Of a DNA stretch of 64,000 nt, positions 1-9,106 are shown one piece after another (positions within the stretch are counted from its first letter, which is position 1; each line of letters opens with the position of its first letter). The stretch spans positions 62,001 through 126,000 of the forward strand of contig JBMYLP010000001.1 of NCBI GenBank assembly GCA_049596455.1, in the 5' to 3' direction. Source of the stretch: UBA7446 sp049596455 (GTDB taxonomy: Bacteria > Bacteroidota > Bacteroidia > Flavobacteriales > Flavobacteriaceae). Below the pieces are notes generated by a model. That model made no database searches. It was given only the letters and a program-made list of their open reading frames with translations, and was not told the origin of the DNA. The position numbers were made by a program, and so were the translations under genes.

Positions 1-1792
1 TTCCCGTCATCAGTACACAATAACTTTTGCTAGCGCCACGCCCCACACGTCCTCGTAACTGATGTAATTGCGAAAGTCCAAACCGCTCGGCACTTTCAAT
101 AATCATAATACTTGCATTGGGAACATTTACACCTACTTCAATAACTGTTGTAGCTACCATGATTTGCGTTTTGCCCGCAACAAAACGCGCCATTTCATAG
201 GCTTTATCCTCAGCATTCATTTTACCGTGAACAATACTTACTTGATAGTCAGGGAGTGGAAATTCACGAACAATACTTTCATAGCCATCCATCAAATCTT
301 TATAATCCAATGCTTGAGATTCTTGAATAAGTGGGTACACAATGTAAACTTGCCTGCCCTTAGCAATTTCTTCTCGCATAAACTGAAAAATAGCTAAGCG
401 ATTACTATCATTCCTGTGTAGCGTGGTAATCGGTTTTCGCCCGGGTGGTAGTTCATCAATGACAGATAAATCCAAATCGCCGTAAGCCGTCATGGCTAAC
501 GTGCGTGGAATTGGTGTGGCGGTCATAACCAGTATGTTGGGCGGAATGCTATTTTTCCGCCATAGCTTGGCACGTTGCGCCACACCAAAGCGGTGTTGCT
601 CATCTATAATTGCCAGTCCTAAATGTTGGAACGCTACGGGTTGCTCAAGCACAGCGTGAGTGCCAATTAAAATGTGTAACGACCCATTAGCCAAATCTTC
701 CAATAAGGGAACACGCGCACTTTTTTTGACCGAACCTGTGAGCAGCCCAACCCTAATATCAAGTGGTTTTAACAGCTCGCTGATACTGGTAAAATGCTGC
801 TGTGCCAAAATCTCGGTCGGAGCAACAAGCGTGGCTTGCATGCCATTATCGAGTGCCATAAGCATACACAATACCGCAACAATGGTTTTTCCTGAGCCCA
901 CATCACCTTGCAGCAAACGATTCATTTGCGCTTCACTTTTTAGGTCGGTGCGAATTTCCCGAATCACACGTTTTTGTGCCTCGGTAAGCGGAAAGGGTAG
1001 GTGTTGATTGAAAAAAGAATTAAAATATTGACCTACTTCAGGGAAAGGAATCCCTTTTAGTTGCTGTTTTCGATGCAGTTTTTTTAGCCCTAATTGCAGT
1101 TGTACAAAAAATAACTCTTCGAATTTCATTCGATACTGCGCTTGCGCAAGTTCTTCTTGACTTTTTGGAAAATGAATGGCTGTAAGCGCAATGTTCTTCT
1201 CTATTAACTTGTATTTTTGAAGCGTAGCGGCTGGTAGTACCTCTTGAATTCCCTTTTCAATTTCTTCAAACAAATGCAGCATGATTTGACGCGTTACTTT
1301 TTGCGAGATACCGCTTTTTGTAAGTGTTTCTGTTGAGGGGTATACAGGTTGAAAATTTCCTTTTCGTTGTTCGTGATCTTCCAAAAACTCTAATTCGGGG
1401 TGGGCAATGGAGCATTTGTTTCCAAACCAATTTAGCCTACCAAATGCCATATAAGGCTTGTTGAGTTGTAGCGATTTTTGAATCCACTGATGCCCTCGAA
1501 ACCATACCAATTCCATGTGGTGTTGCCCGTCTGAAAAGGTTGCCACCAATCGGCTTCCTCTTTTTTGCTTTACGGTTTCAAGATGCGTAATACTCCCCAA
1601 TACCTGTACCTCAGCAGTAGTTTTTGGGATTTGACTGGGTGTAAAGTGCTGACTACGATCTATATAGCGATGTGGAAAAAAATACAACAGGTCTTGAAGG
1701 GTGTGTATGCCCAATTCTTTTTTGAGCAATTGCGCTCGGTTGGGCCCAACACCTTTTAGATAATCAATCGGTTTTTGAAGTAGCACAGCCAT
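1..1792 (-). CDS. recG: ATP-dependent DNA helicase RecG (C-terminus cut by window edge)
   Basis: RecG remodels stalled replication forks and branched DNA. The reverse strand is open for 597 codons from the ATG at 1792 and runs off the left edge, so about the last 100 residues of a family of roughly 700 are missing. Visible motifs in order are the N-terminal wedge/HhH-like region (YLKGVGPNRAQLL), Walker A GDVGSGKT near 890, the DEQHRFG box near 605, the MTATPIPRTLAMTAYGDL box near 500, and the start of the conserved GRGASKSYC segment at the left end. It diverges from the UvrD/PcrA helicase. A near-consensus -7 box, TATCTTCG, lies 1809-1802 on this strand, 9 nt before the start codon. Identification is firm. 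Confidence 0.97.
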   Translation of the reverse strand, partial: MAVLLQKPIDYLKGVGPNRAQLLKKELGIHTLQDLLYFFPHRYIDRSQHFTPSQIPKTTAEVQVLGSITHLETVKQKRGSRLVATFSDGQHHMELVWFRGHQWIQKSLQLNKPYMAFGRLNWFGNKCSIAHPELEFLEDHEQRKGNFQPVYPSTETLTKSGISQKVTRQIMLHLFEEIEKGIQEVLPAATLQKYKLIEKNIALTAIHFPKSQEELAQAQYRMKFEELFFVQLQLGLKKLHRKQQLKGIPFPEVGQYFNSFFNQHLPFPLTEAQKRVIREIRTDLKSEAQMNRLLQGDVGSGKTIVAVLCMLMALDNGMQATLVAPTEILAQQHFTSISELLKPLDIRVGLLTGSVKKSARVPLLEDLANGSLHILIGTHAVLEQPVAFQHLGLAIIDEQHRFGVAQRAKLWRKNSIPPNILVMTATPIPRTLAMTAYGDLDLSVIDELPPGRKPITTLHRNDSNRLAIFQFMREEIAKGRQVYIVYPLIQESQALDYKDLMDGYESIVREFPLPDYQVSIVHGKMNAEDKAYEMARFVAGKTQIMVATTVIEVGVNVPNASIMIIESAERFGLSQLHQLRGRVGRGASKSYCVLMTG

Positions 1793-1887
1793 AAATAACG
1801 AAGATAGCAGTTTCCTGTTAATAACTATTTGTGTTGCGCCTTTATCAACCGTGAGGGTTTGGTTATTTTCACTTTTAAATCTGCGTT

Positions 1888-4185
1888 TTGGAAAACTACC
1901 TCCAACTTCTTAACGAAGCCCAACAAAAACCCACCGTTCACAAAGACGGACCCTTAATGGTAATTGCTGGTGCAGGATCGGGAAAAACGCGTGTGCTGAC
2001 CTATCGCATTGCGTATTTGATGCAACAAGGCGTAGATGCATTTTCCATATTGGCACTTACGTTTACCAACAAAGCTGCCCGCGAAATGAAAGAGCGTATT
2101 GCACAAATTGTAGGGGAGAGCGAGGCAAAAAATTTGTGGATGGGAACGTTCCATTCCGTGTTTGCTCGAATTCTTCGAGCCGAAGCAGATCGATTGGGCT
2201 ATCCTTCTAGCTTTACCATTTACGACACCCAAGATTCTGAGCGGTTATTGTCGTCCATCATCAAAGAATTAAATCTTGATAAAGACCTGTATAAAGTAAA
2301 GCAGATTCGGTCGCGAATTTCTTCCTTTAAAAACAGCCTTATTACAGTTCGTGCCTATTATAACAACCCTGAACTTGTAGAGGCAGACCGTGAATCAAAA
2401 CGCCCCGAAATGGGAACGATTTACAAGGAATATGTGGACAGGTGTTTTAAGGCTGGCGCGATGGATTTTGACGACTTATTATTGAAAACCAATGAGTTAT
2501 TAAATCGTTTTCCAGATGTTTTGGCGAAATATCAGGAGCGTTTTCGCTATATTTTGGTGGATGAGTATCAAGATACGAATCACTCACAATACCTTATTGT
2601 TCGTGCCTTGGCAGACCGCTACCAAAATGTTTGTGTGGTGGGCGATGATGCGCAAAGTATCTATGCGTTCCGTGGTGCTAACATTCAAAATATTCTGAAT
2701 TTCCAACGTGACTATCCCGATGCTGAAGTGTACAGATTGGAACAAAACTATCGTTCTTCAGCAATCATTGTAAAAGCTGCCAATGCAATTATTGCGCACA
2801 ACAAAAATCGCTTGGAAAAAAATGTATGGACCGCAAACCCCGAAGGGCATAAAATCATCATTCATCGCAGTCCAACAGATGGTGAGGAGGGGCGTTATGT
2901 GGCTGGAGATATTTTTGAACGTGCCATGCAATCGCAGCTTGGCTATGAAGATTTTGCCATTTTATACCGCACCAACGCGCAGTCAAGAGCCATGGAAGAT
3001 TCGTTGCGTAAGCGAAATATCCCCTACAGAGTTTATGGCGGACTGTCGTTTTATCAACGAAAAGAAATCAAAGATGTGTTGGCGTATTTGCGCCTTTTGG
3101 TGAACCCAAACGATGAAGAAAGCCTTAAGCGCATCATTAATTACCCCATGAGGGGCATTGGGCAAACAACTATCAACAAGCTTATTGTTGCAGCAAATAC
3201 GCATGAACTCAGCCTGTATGACGTATTGGCTCAGGTACAGGAGTTGCCGCTCAACATAAATGCAGGCACACGTACCAAACTACAAAATTTTCACACCATG
3301 ATAGCGTCCTTTAGGGTACAGCTTCCCACGCTTGATGCCTTTGAAATGGCAGATATGGTAACCAAAAAAGTGGGATTGGTAACCGAATTAAAAAAAGAAG
3401 GAACTCCTGAAGCAATTACACGTGTTGAAAACATTGAGGAGTTATTAAACGGTATTAAAGACTTTGTGGAAGGACAGCGAGAACTCGCTGATGCAACAGG
3501 ATCTTTGGTAGAATTTTTGGAAGATGTTGCCCTTGCTACCGATTTTGATAAGGAAGTAAAAGACCAAAAAGCGGTATCGCTGATGACCATTCATTTGGCA
3601 AAAGGCTTAGAGTTTCCCAATGTGTATATCGTAGGGTTGGAGGAAGATTTATTTCCCTCTGCCATGAGTGTAAACACACGTGCGGAATTGGAAGAGGAAA
3701 GAAGGTTGTTTTATGTAGCATTAACTCGTGCTGAAAAAAGGGTTACGTTGACGTATACACTTTCTCGGTACCGTTGGGGAAAAATTATTGATGCAGAACC
3801 CAGTAGGTTTTTAGCTGAATTGGACGACTCTTGTGTGGACAATCAAGTGGTACAGGACGATTATACGTTTAAACCCATGCTGGATACTTCTGTTTTTGAT
3901 GCGCCTGACCCCAACAGAGTTCGGTTTAAATCCTTGCCCAAAAAGAAACCAACGGCAACTGTTCCGCCAAAGGCACGTATGAAAGCTGTGTCTAAGACAA
4001 CTGCTGCTTCTGCTATGGACATTTCTGAAATCCAACAAGGTGCTCGTGTTTCGCACAGTCGTTTTGGGTTTGGAACGGTACTGCATTTGGAAGGTAGTGG
4101 TAACGATGCTAAAGCCCTTATTCGCTTTGATCAATCGGGGGAGAAGAACCTGTTGTTGCGTTTTGCTAAGCTGAAAACTGTTTAG
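1888..4185 (+). CDS. pcrA: UvrD/PcrA-type superfamily 1 DNA helicase
   Basis: A 3'-5' superfamily 1A helicase for repair and for clearing protein from DNA; 765 residues is normal for PcrA/UvrD. Motifs in order: Walker A GAGSGKTR (28-35), motif Ia TFTNKAAREMKERI, Walker B ILVDEYQDTNHSQY, motif III VVGDDAQSIYAFRGA, motif IV EQNYRSS, motif V TIHLAKGLEFPNVYI, motif VI RRLFYVALTRAEKRV. The C-terminal stretch beginning ARVSHSRFGFGTVL is the Tudor-like RNA-polymerase-binding domain typical of PcrA. The start is TTG at 1888: an in-frame TAA lies at 1876-1878 and there is no ATG between, while the family N-terminus (ENYLxxLNEAQ) begins right there. A near-consensus box TAAATCTG sits 4 nt upstream. Confidence 0.96.
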   Translation: MENYLQLLNEAQQKPTVHKDGPLMVIAGAGSGKTRVLTYRIAYLMQQGVDAFSILALTFTNKAAREMKERIAQIVGESEAKNLWMGTFHSVFARILRAEADRLGYPSSFTIYDTQDSERLLSSIIKELNLDKDLYKVKQIRSRISSFKNSLITVRAYYNNPELVEADRESKRPEMGTIYKEYVDRCFKAGAMDFDDLLLKTNELLNRFPDVLAKYQERFRYILVDEYQDTNHSQYLIVRALADRYQNVCVVGDDAQSIYAFRGANIQNILNFQRDYPDAEVYRLEQNYRSSAIIVKAANAIIAHNKNRLEKNVWTANPEGHKIIIHRSPTDGEEGRYVAGDIFERAMQSQLGYEDFAILYRTNAQSRAMEDSLRKRNIPYRVYGGLSFYQRKEIKDVLAYLRLLVNPNDEESLKRIINYPMRGIGQTTINKLIVAANTHELSLYDVLAQVQELPLNINAGTRTKLQNFHTMIASFRVQLPTLDAFEMADMVTKKVGLVTELKKEGTPEAITRVENIEELLNGIKDFVEGQRELADATGSLVEFLEDVALATDFDKEVKDQKAVSLMTIHLAKGLEFPNVYIVGLEEDLFPSAMSVNTRAELEEERRLFYVALTRAEKRVTLTYTLSRYRWGKIIDAEPSRFLAELDDSCVDNQVVQDDYTFKPMLDTSVFDAPDPNRVRFKSLPKKKPTATVPPKARMKAVSKTTAASAMDISEIQQGARVSHSRFGFGTVLHLEGSGNDAKALIRFDQSGEKNLLLRFAKLKTV

Positions 4186-4186
4186 G

Positions 4187-4248
4187 TCTCGATACTAAAT
4201 GCTTGCAGCATTTCACCTGCCTTGCCGTCAGGCAGGCTCGACCTGACG
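4187..4248. repeat. Interspersed palindromic repeat, TCTCGATAC family, copy 1
   Basis: Starts with TCTCGATAC directly after the helicase stop codon and ends with CTCGACCTGACG. Between these ends are two hairpins: AAATGCT/AGCATTT (4197-4213) and CCTGCC/GGCAGG (4216-4236). The same end sequences recur at 19751-19794 around a different hairpin. Arrays of this form are familiar as non-coding REP-like repeats in flavobacterial genomes; that family assignment is from memory. Confidence 0.6.
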
Positions 4249-4283
4249 TGTGACTTGTATCGGAATTAATTTAAGTCGTTCAA

Positions 4284-4308
4284 TAAAAAAGCAGCCCGAA
4301 GGCTGCTC
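4284..4308 (-). terminator. Rho-independent terminator of the OmpA-like gene
   Basis: On the reverse strand a 7-bp stem AGCAGCC/GGCTGCT closes a TTCG tetraloop and is followed by six T residues and then ATTG. It lies 25 nt after the lipoprotein stop. The opposite strand also has a downstream T-run (AGTTTTTT), so it may work for the helicase gene too. Confidence 0.85.
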
Positions 4309-4332
4309 TTAGTTTTTTGATGTACGTGGTGC

Positions 4333-5199
4333 TTATTTGGTAGCCTCTTCCATACCCTTCTCTAGCAATTCAAAGAATTGATCAAGCTTTGGAAGTACAA
4401 CGATGCGTGTTCTTCTGTTTTTAGCACGACCGGTAGCTGTTGTGTTGTCTTCAATGGGAACATAGGAGCTACGCCCTGCAGCAGTCATACGGGCGGGGTC
4501 TACCAAGAAATCTTCTTGAAGAATACGCACTACCGCAGTTGCACGCTTAACACTTAAGTCCCAGTTATCCACAAGAATATTACTGTCCGTTTTTACGGGA
4601 ACATTATCAGTGTGTCCTTCAACCATAAATTCCAAGTCTGTCTTGTCGTTGATGACTCGTGCAACTTTACCTAATACTTCTTTGGCGCGTTGTGTTACCG
4701 TGTAACTTCCACTACGGAATAATAGCTTATCAGAAATCGAAATGAATACTACACCTTTTTCAACGTTAACTTCGATATCCGCATCATTAATGTCAACCAA
4801 TGCGCCTTTTAGGCTGGTAACTAAGGCAAGCGTTACCGAGTCTCTACGAGTTACCGCATCTTGCATACGCGTAATACGCATGTCTTTTTCTTTTAACGAT
4901 TCCAACGAACGTTCCAAATTCTCGGCACCTTTTTGCGAAAGCGTTGTAAGGTTGCCCATATTGTTGATAAGCTCTTGATTGTTCGCTTTTAAAAAGTTGA
5001 TTTGGTCACGAAGCGCACTAACGGTAGCGTCGCTTTTTGCCTTTTCGTCAACGCACGAATTTAGCTTTACGGTGGCGGTGTTAAGCAAGTCTTTGGTTTC
5101 TTTATGACTGGACTCAAGCGCACTGTATTTTTTTTGCGATACACACGAAGTTAGCAATACAGGGATTGCAAGTAACAAGATTAGGATTTTATTCATCAT
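4333..5199 (-). CDS. OmpA-family outer-membrane lipoprotein with coiled coil
   Basis: Likely anchors the outer membrane to peptidoglycan. The N-terminus has a lipoprotein signal ending in the lipobox LLTSC, followed by SQKKYSALESSHKETKD and about 100 residues of predicted coiled coil (KANNQELINNMGNL, ENLERSLESLKEKD). The C-terminal third is an OmpA/MotB domain with the peptidoglycan-binding segment EGHTDNVP and downstream NWDLSVKRATAVV and GRAKNRRTRIVV. I take the first ATG at 5199; a TTG codon lies just upstream and an ATG follows immediately at 5196, so the start is uncertain by one residue either way. It is a monocistronic gene closed by the terminator at 4284-4308. It diverges from two small membrane-protein genes. 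Confidence 0.93.
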   Translation of the reverse strand: MMNKILILLLAIPVLLTSCVSQKKYSALESSHKETKDLLNTATVKLNSCVDEKAKSDATVSALRDQINFLKANNQELINNMGNLTTLSQKGAENLERSLESLKEKDMRITRMQDAVTRRDSVTLALVTSLKGALVDINDADIEVNVEKGVVFISISDKLLFRSGSYTVTQRAKEVLGKVARVINDKTDLEFMVEGHTDNVPVKTDSNILVDNWDLSVKRATAVVRILQEDFLVDPARMTAAGRSSYVPIEDNTTATGRAKNRRTRIVVLPKLDQFFELLEKGMEEATK

Positions 5200-5325
5200 C
5201 AATTAATTTATAGTGTAAAATTACTAGAAAAACGCTGATAACAGCTATTTTCTTGTGTTAATGTTTTGAAAAAATTTAATTCATCATTTAATTTAATTAA
5301 ATTGTGAAACAAAATCAATGAAAAA

Positions 5326-5502
5326 GTGAAGCATTTTTTAAACACCTATTATCCCATATTATTGGCATTTTTCAGTTTTGTGTATTCGGTATATCTATGG
5401 TTTACAGGAAACGAATTGGAAGGCATTTATGTGGGACTTTGGCCTATAACCATACTTGGTTTTGCCATTGCCATTAGACAACGCAGAAGAGATGACAAAT
5501 AA
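5326..5502 (+). CDS. Small membrane protein, 58 residues
   Basis: A 58-codon gene with two probable transmembrane segments: YPILLAFFSFVYSVYLWF near residues 9-26 and LWPITILGFAIAI near 38-50, ending in a charged RQRRRDDK tail. The start is GTG at 5326 (MKHFLNTYYPILL); the preceding in-frame stop is 8 codons upstream and there is no ATG. Its last 11 nt overlap the start of the next small membrane gene, which supports translation of both. I do not recognise a function. Similar short proteins with a GLW motif occur in flavobacteria, as far as I recall. Confidence 0.72.
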   Translation: MKHFLNTYYPILLAFFSFVYSVYLWFTGNELEGIYVGLWPITILGFAIAIRQRRRDDK

Positions 5503-5683
5503 AATCATGTTTTTTATCGGGCTAGCTATTGTGGTGGTCTATGGCTATTTTTTACTGAGTATCATTACCAATCAGAACCCTGCCAAAAGACGCAATGCCG
5601 CAGATGAGTATGATGTTTATGATACAGACGGTATGGGAAATCAGGGTAGAGTACCCAATAAAAAGCCTAAGAATAGGGCTTAA
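5492..5683 (+). CDS. Small single-pass membrane protein, 63 residues
   Basis: One transmembrane segment (FFIGLAIVVVYGYFLLSII, residues 7-25) followed by a hydrophilic tail rich in Asn, Asp and Lys and ending KKPKNRA. I choose ATG 5492 (MTNKIMFF), which overlaps the stop of the upstream small membrane gene by 11 nt; ATG 5507 (MFFIG) is an alternative. The two probably form a translationally coupled pair. No known domain is visible, and a function cannot be assigned. The terminator at 5692-5724 follows directly. Confidence 0.72.
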   Translation: MTNKIMFFIGLAIVVVYGYFLLSIITNQNPAKRRNAADEYDVYDTDGMGNQGRVPNKKPKNRA

Positions 5684-5691
5684 ATAGCAAC

Positions 5692-5724
5692 AAAAAAACC
5701 CTCACTATTTGTGAAGGTTTTTTA
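5692..5724. terminator. Bidirectional rho-independent terminator
   Basis: A-tract, then ACC-CTCAC / GTGA-AGGT stem with loop TATTT and one internal mismatch, then T-tract. It sits between converging genes (small membrane pair on plus, secreted protein on minus) and is symmetric, so it should stop transcription from both sides. Confidence 0.85.
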
Positions 5725-5741
5725 TACGTGTTTTGTTGTTT

Positions 5742-6425
5742 TTAGAAGTCCATTATGCGCACCATCATAAGTGTGTTTACAACCTCTCTAACACCTGCAA
5801 CTTTTGCTGCATATTCAGCAAATGATGCGTCAGATAGCATTTGTTTGTTTCTTGAAAGTGCGGTTTCAACACTTGGCGCACCAATCCAAACAAAATGACT
5901 AAAATCATCTGTTTTTCCGGCTACAGGATATGCAACGCCATAAGAGTTAGACACGTTCATTTTTTGTGCCATGTTCTGAGAAAACGCAGCATATTCAGCC
6001 ACATAAGCCGCAGGATTTTTCACATCCATTTGGTAAATCATAAATACTTGATCGTTAGACCAGTCGTTTTGATACCATGCGGGCGTGTTCAAAGTTTGCG
6101 ATATGTCAGTAATGTAGTTGTCAAGTTCTTTTGACAATTGCTGCACTTCCGCAGAAGCTGCCCAAGAATTCATAAAATTGGCTACACCAGCTTCATCTTG
6201 AAAGCAAAATTGCATGGAATGTGTCGCTTCATATTCTCCATTAAAGAAATACCCAAAAAGAGATTTTGAGCCTTGAATGTTCTTTCCCCATTCTGTATCC
6301 ATCATTTTTGAGATGGTAGCTACAACCGCTTCAGGGTTGTCCGTCTTAAAATCAAAAAACATACAGTATTGAGAAAAACCTAGTGAGGAAACCAATAAGG
6401 CACCAAGTAAAACTATTTTTTTCAT
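5742..6425 (-). CDS. Secreted protein with two tandem alpha+beta barrel-like repeats
   Basis: A 227-residue protein with a clear signal peptide (MKKIVLLGALLVSSLGFSQ). The mature part looks duplicated: FFDFKTDNPEAVVA...GYFF...MQFCF...NFMNSW...VQQLSKEL (about 23-105) lines up with IYQMDVKNPAAYVAEY...GVAYP...HFVWI...SFAEYAAKV (about 128-215). The hydrophobic strand, helix, strand spacing resembles the dimeric alpha+beta barrel (ABM/EthD-like) fold with both halves fused on one chain. This is inferred from pattern only. It is monocistronic, and a perfect 12-bp palindrome TCTAAATTTAGA (6448-6459) lies upstream. Its function is unknown. Confidence 0.8.
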   Translation of the reverse strand: MKKIVLLGALLVSSLGFSQYCMFFDFKTDNPEAVVATISKMMDTEWGKNIQGSKSLFGYFFNGEYEATHSMQFCFQDEAGVANFMNSWAASAEVQQLSKELDNYITDISQTLNTPAWYQNDWSNDQVFMIYQMDVKNPAAYVAEYAAFSQNMAQKMNVSNSYGVAYPVAGKTDDFSHFVWIGAPSVETALSRNKQMLSDASFAEYAAKVAGVREVVNTLMMVRIMDF

Positions 6426-6584
6426 TTTTGTTTAGTTTAAAATTCACTCTAAATTTAGACTTATTATGTTAATCGTTTATAAACTTAACTTTATTGTTGG
6501 TTTAACTTTTAATGGTATTCTTCGATTAATTGGAAATGAAGTTTGTGATAAGAAAAGGTGAATGTTTAGAAAGACTTTTTATAA

Positions 6585-7979
6585 TTACTTCCCAATACAG
6601 AAATTCGCAAAGATATTTCCTAAAATATCATCGGTGGTTACCTCGCCCGTAATGGTGCCTAATTCGTAAAGGGTTTGCCGAATATCAATCGCCAATAAAT
6701 CGCTGCTGCGGTTTTCTTCAATGCCTTGCGCTACTTCGCTAATGCTTTGCATAGCCGTTTGCAACGCTGCCCAATGCCGTTGGTTGCTTATCAGCGCACT
6801 ACCCGTATTCCATTGCAGTTGCCCGCTAAAATGCGTTTTTAGTTGCTCAATATCTTCTTTGTTTTGGGTGCTGATAACGACTGTGGTAAATACCAGTTTT
6901 TCCACTTCCAAATCGGTTAATGCTTGCGTATAGTTTTTAATCAACGCATCGCTTAGCAAGTCTTTTTTATTGATAACTAGCAATACCGTACTGTCTTTCC
7001 GATAGATGTCTTTAAGCGCCGTGTAGGTCTCAGCTGCCGTTTGGGTTTGCGGATCCACCACATATAAAAGAATACTTGCGGTATCCATTTTTTCTTGCGT
7101 TCGCTGTACGCCCATGGCTTCTATAGTATCTTCTGTTTGGCGTAGTCCTGCGGTGTCTATAAATCGGTACTGAATACCGCCAATGGTTAGCGTGTCTTCA
7201 ATGCTATCGCGTGTGGTACCTTCAATATCAGAGACCAACGCCTTTTCTTCGTCCAGTAATGCGTTGAGCAACGATGATTTCCCTGCATTGGGCTTTCCCA
7301 CAAGGGCAACCGGTATGCCGTTTTTTATGGCATTTCCAGAAGCAAACGAATCCAATAAATTTTTTAGGGTATTTCGAATATCGGTAACCAGTTGCTTGAG
7401 TTGTTTTCTATCGGCAAATGCCACATCTTCTTCGCTAAAATCGAGTTCTAGTTCAATAAGTGATGCAAACTCCAGCAATCGCGCTCTAAGTTGCCCAAGA
7501 CTGTCGCTGATGCCTCCTCTAAGGTGTTGCACAGCAATATGATGCGCTGCTTCGCTTTCCGAGGCAATAAGGTCAGCAACCGCCTCTGCCTGTGCCAAAT
7601 CCATCTTTTTATTTAAAAATGCCCGTAAGGTAAACTCACCCGGTTCGGCAAGTCGTGCGCCCAAATCCTGTAAGCTTTGCATGAGCTGTTTTTGAACATA
7701 CACCGACCCATGACATGAGATTTCCACTACATCTTCGCCCGTATAGGAATGTGGGTTTTTAAAAATGGATACCAATACTTCGTCTAAAAGGGTATCCTTT
7801 TGATAAAAATCGCCCAAAAGCACGCTGTGTGTGGGTTGCTCACTGATTTTTTTGCCAAACCTAGACCGAAACCCCTGTTCGGCAATAGCAATGGCATCGG
7901 AGCCACTAAGGCGTACCACCGCAATGGCGGCAGCACCTGGTGCCGTGGAAAGGGCTACTATGGTATCGTTGATATTCAA
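6585..7979 (-). CDS. mnmE: tRNA uridine-5-carboxymethylaminomethyl modification GTPase MnmE
   Basis: With MnmG it makes the cmnm5 modification at wobble U34 of tRNAs. All domains of a normal 464-residue MnmE are present: the N-terminal folate-binding domain (DTIVALSTAPGAAAIAVVRLSG, SYTGEDVVEISCHG), the helical domain, the inserted G domain (G1 GKPNAGKSS, G3 DTAGLRQTED, G4 NKKD), and the C-terminal CIGK motif with the catalytic-site Cys. The start codon is TTG at 7979, overlapping the GNAT stop as TTGA, so the genes are translationally coupled. It is the last gene of a three-gene operon. Confidence 0.97.
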   Translation of the reverse strand: MNINDTIVALSTAPGAAAIAVVRLSGSDAIAIAEQGFRSRFGKKISEQPTHSVLLGDFYQKDTLLDEVLVSIFKNPHSYTGEDVVEISCHGSVYVQKQLMQSLQDLGARLAEPGEFTLRAFLNKKMDLAQAEAVADLIASESEAAHHIAVQHLRGGISDSLGQLRARLLEFASLIELELDFSEEDVAFADRKQLKQLVTDIRNTLKNLLDSFASGNAIKNGIPVALVGKPNAGKSSLLNALLDEEKALVSDIEGTTRDSIEDTLTIGGIQYRFIDTAGLRQTEDTIEAMGVQRTQEKMDTASILLYVVDPQTQTAAETYTALKDIYRKDSTVLLVINKKDLLSDALIKNYTQALTDLEVEKLVFTTVVISTQNKEDIEQLKTHFSGQLQWNTGSALISNQRHWAALQTAMQSISEVAQGIEENRSSDLLAIDIRQTLYELGTITGEVTTDDILGNIFANFCIGK

Positions 7980-9106
7980 AGGCTTACTTCTTTACGATAC
8001 GTCCGACGGCGCTTGTGTAGTTCGTGGTTGTAATTTTTCCAAAGTGCCTGAATCGCCTTGTTTTCCTCTAATTCGGGGTTGGTTTCCACGGCAGTAATGC
8101 CACGGCGGTTAAACATTTCTTGAATTTCTTGAAAGATAATTGCCGTAACCCCTTTGTTTTGATAGCTTTCCTTGATGCCAATAAGGTAAAACGCCGCACG
8201 ATTGTTTTTGCGTTGCGCTCGCCACAAGTGGTATAATCCAAAGGGGAACATCTTCCCGTTGATTTTCTTTAACGCCGCCGTAAACGAAGGCATGGTGATG
8301 GTAAACCCAATCATTTCATCATTTTCGTCCACCACACATTTGATAAATTCAGGGTGCACGTAGGGAAGGTATTTTGTTTTGTAATGCTCAATTTGATGCT
8401 GCTGAATGGGCACAAAAGACTGTAATTTGTTATAGGTTTGATTAAGTAGGTCGAACATTTCGTCTATGCGTGGTTCAATGTCTTTGGTAGATTTAAAATC
8501 CAGTGTTTTAAGCTTGTATCGCTCCTTTATAACCCGAGCAAACTTTTTTACCTTTTCAGGGGCATCTTTGGCGTCATAAATATCAATTTTAAACTCAATC
8601 CACTCGCTTTGTTTCACCAATCCAAGTTGCTCTAAATGTTCTTTTTGATAGGGGTGATGATACCACGTTATCATGGTGTTCATGTGTTCATATCCTTTAA
8701 CCAAAAGCCCAGCTTTGTCCATATTGGAAAAGCCCATTGGACCCTCTATGTAGGTCATGCCTTCGGCAATAGCAACGCCCTCAACCGCCTCGATGAGTTT
8801 TTTGCTTACCTCAATGTCATCAATGGTGTCATACCAACCAAAACGAACCTTCGTTTTGTTGAGTTCCTCTATTTCTACCCAATTAATCATGGCAGCAATC
8901 CGACCAACGGTTTTGCCGTTTTTTGTTGCCAAAAACAACCGTGCCATGGCATGATTAAACACTCTGTTTTTTTTAGGATCAAAAACAGCTTCTTCCTCTT
9001 TGGTAATTGGAGGAACCCATTGTGGGCAATTACGATATAGCGTAAACGGAAACCGAAAAAATTCACGGTATTGGCGCCTGTTTTTAACCTCAACAATTTC
9101 TATCAT
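7976..9106 (-). CDS. GNAT-like acetyltransferase family protein
   Basis: A 376-residue protein of a family usually described as GNAT N-acetyltransferase-like. An N-terminal half begins MIEIVEVKNRRQYREFFRFPF and contains the strand-helix elements ARLFLATKNGKTVGRIAAMIN; a second acetyltransferase-like half includes GFTITMP and FYLIGIKESYQNKGVTAIIFQEI, which resembles the acetyl-CoA loop (Q/RxxGxG/A) of GNATs. No substrate can be read from the sequence. Its start overlaps the stop of the beta-barrel gene by 4 nt and its stop overlaps mnmE by 4 nt, so the three genes are one transcription unit. Confidence 0.85.
   Translation of the reverse strand: MIEIVEVKNRRQYREFFRFPFTLYRNCPQWVPPITKEEEAVFDPKKNRVFNHAMARLFLATKNGKTVGRIAAMINWVEIEELNKTKVRFGWYDTIDDIEVSKKLIEAVEGVAIAEGMTYIEGPMGFSNMDKAGLLVKGYEHMNTMITWYHHPYQKEHLEQLGLVKQSEWIEFKIDIYDAKDAPEKVKKFARVIKERYKLKTLDFKSTKDIEPRIDEMFDLLNQTYNKLQSFVPIQQHQIEHYKTKYLPYVHPEFIKCVVDENDEMIGFTITMPSFTAALKKINGKMFPFGLYHLWRAQRKNNRAAFYLIGIKESYQNKGVTAIIFQEIQEMFNRRGITAVETNPELEENKAIQALWKNYNHELHKRRRTYRKEVSL

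Noticed and set aside
660..1007. Plus-strand open frames in the first kilobase
   Set aside because: They lie antisense to recG, whose helicase motifs are intact on the minus strand, so they are shadows.
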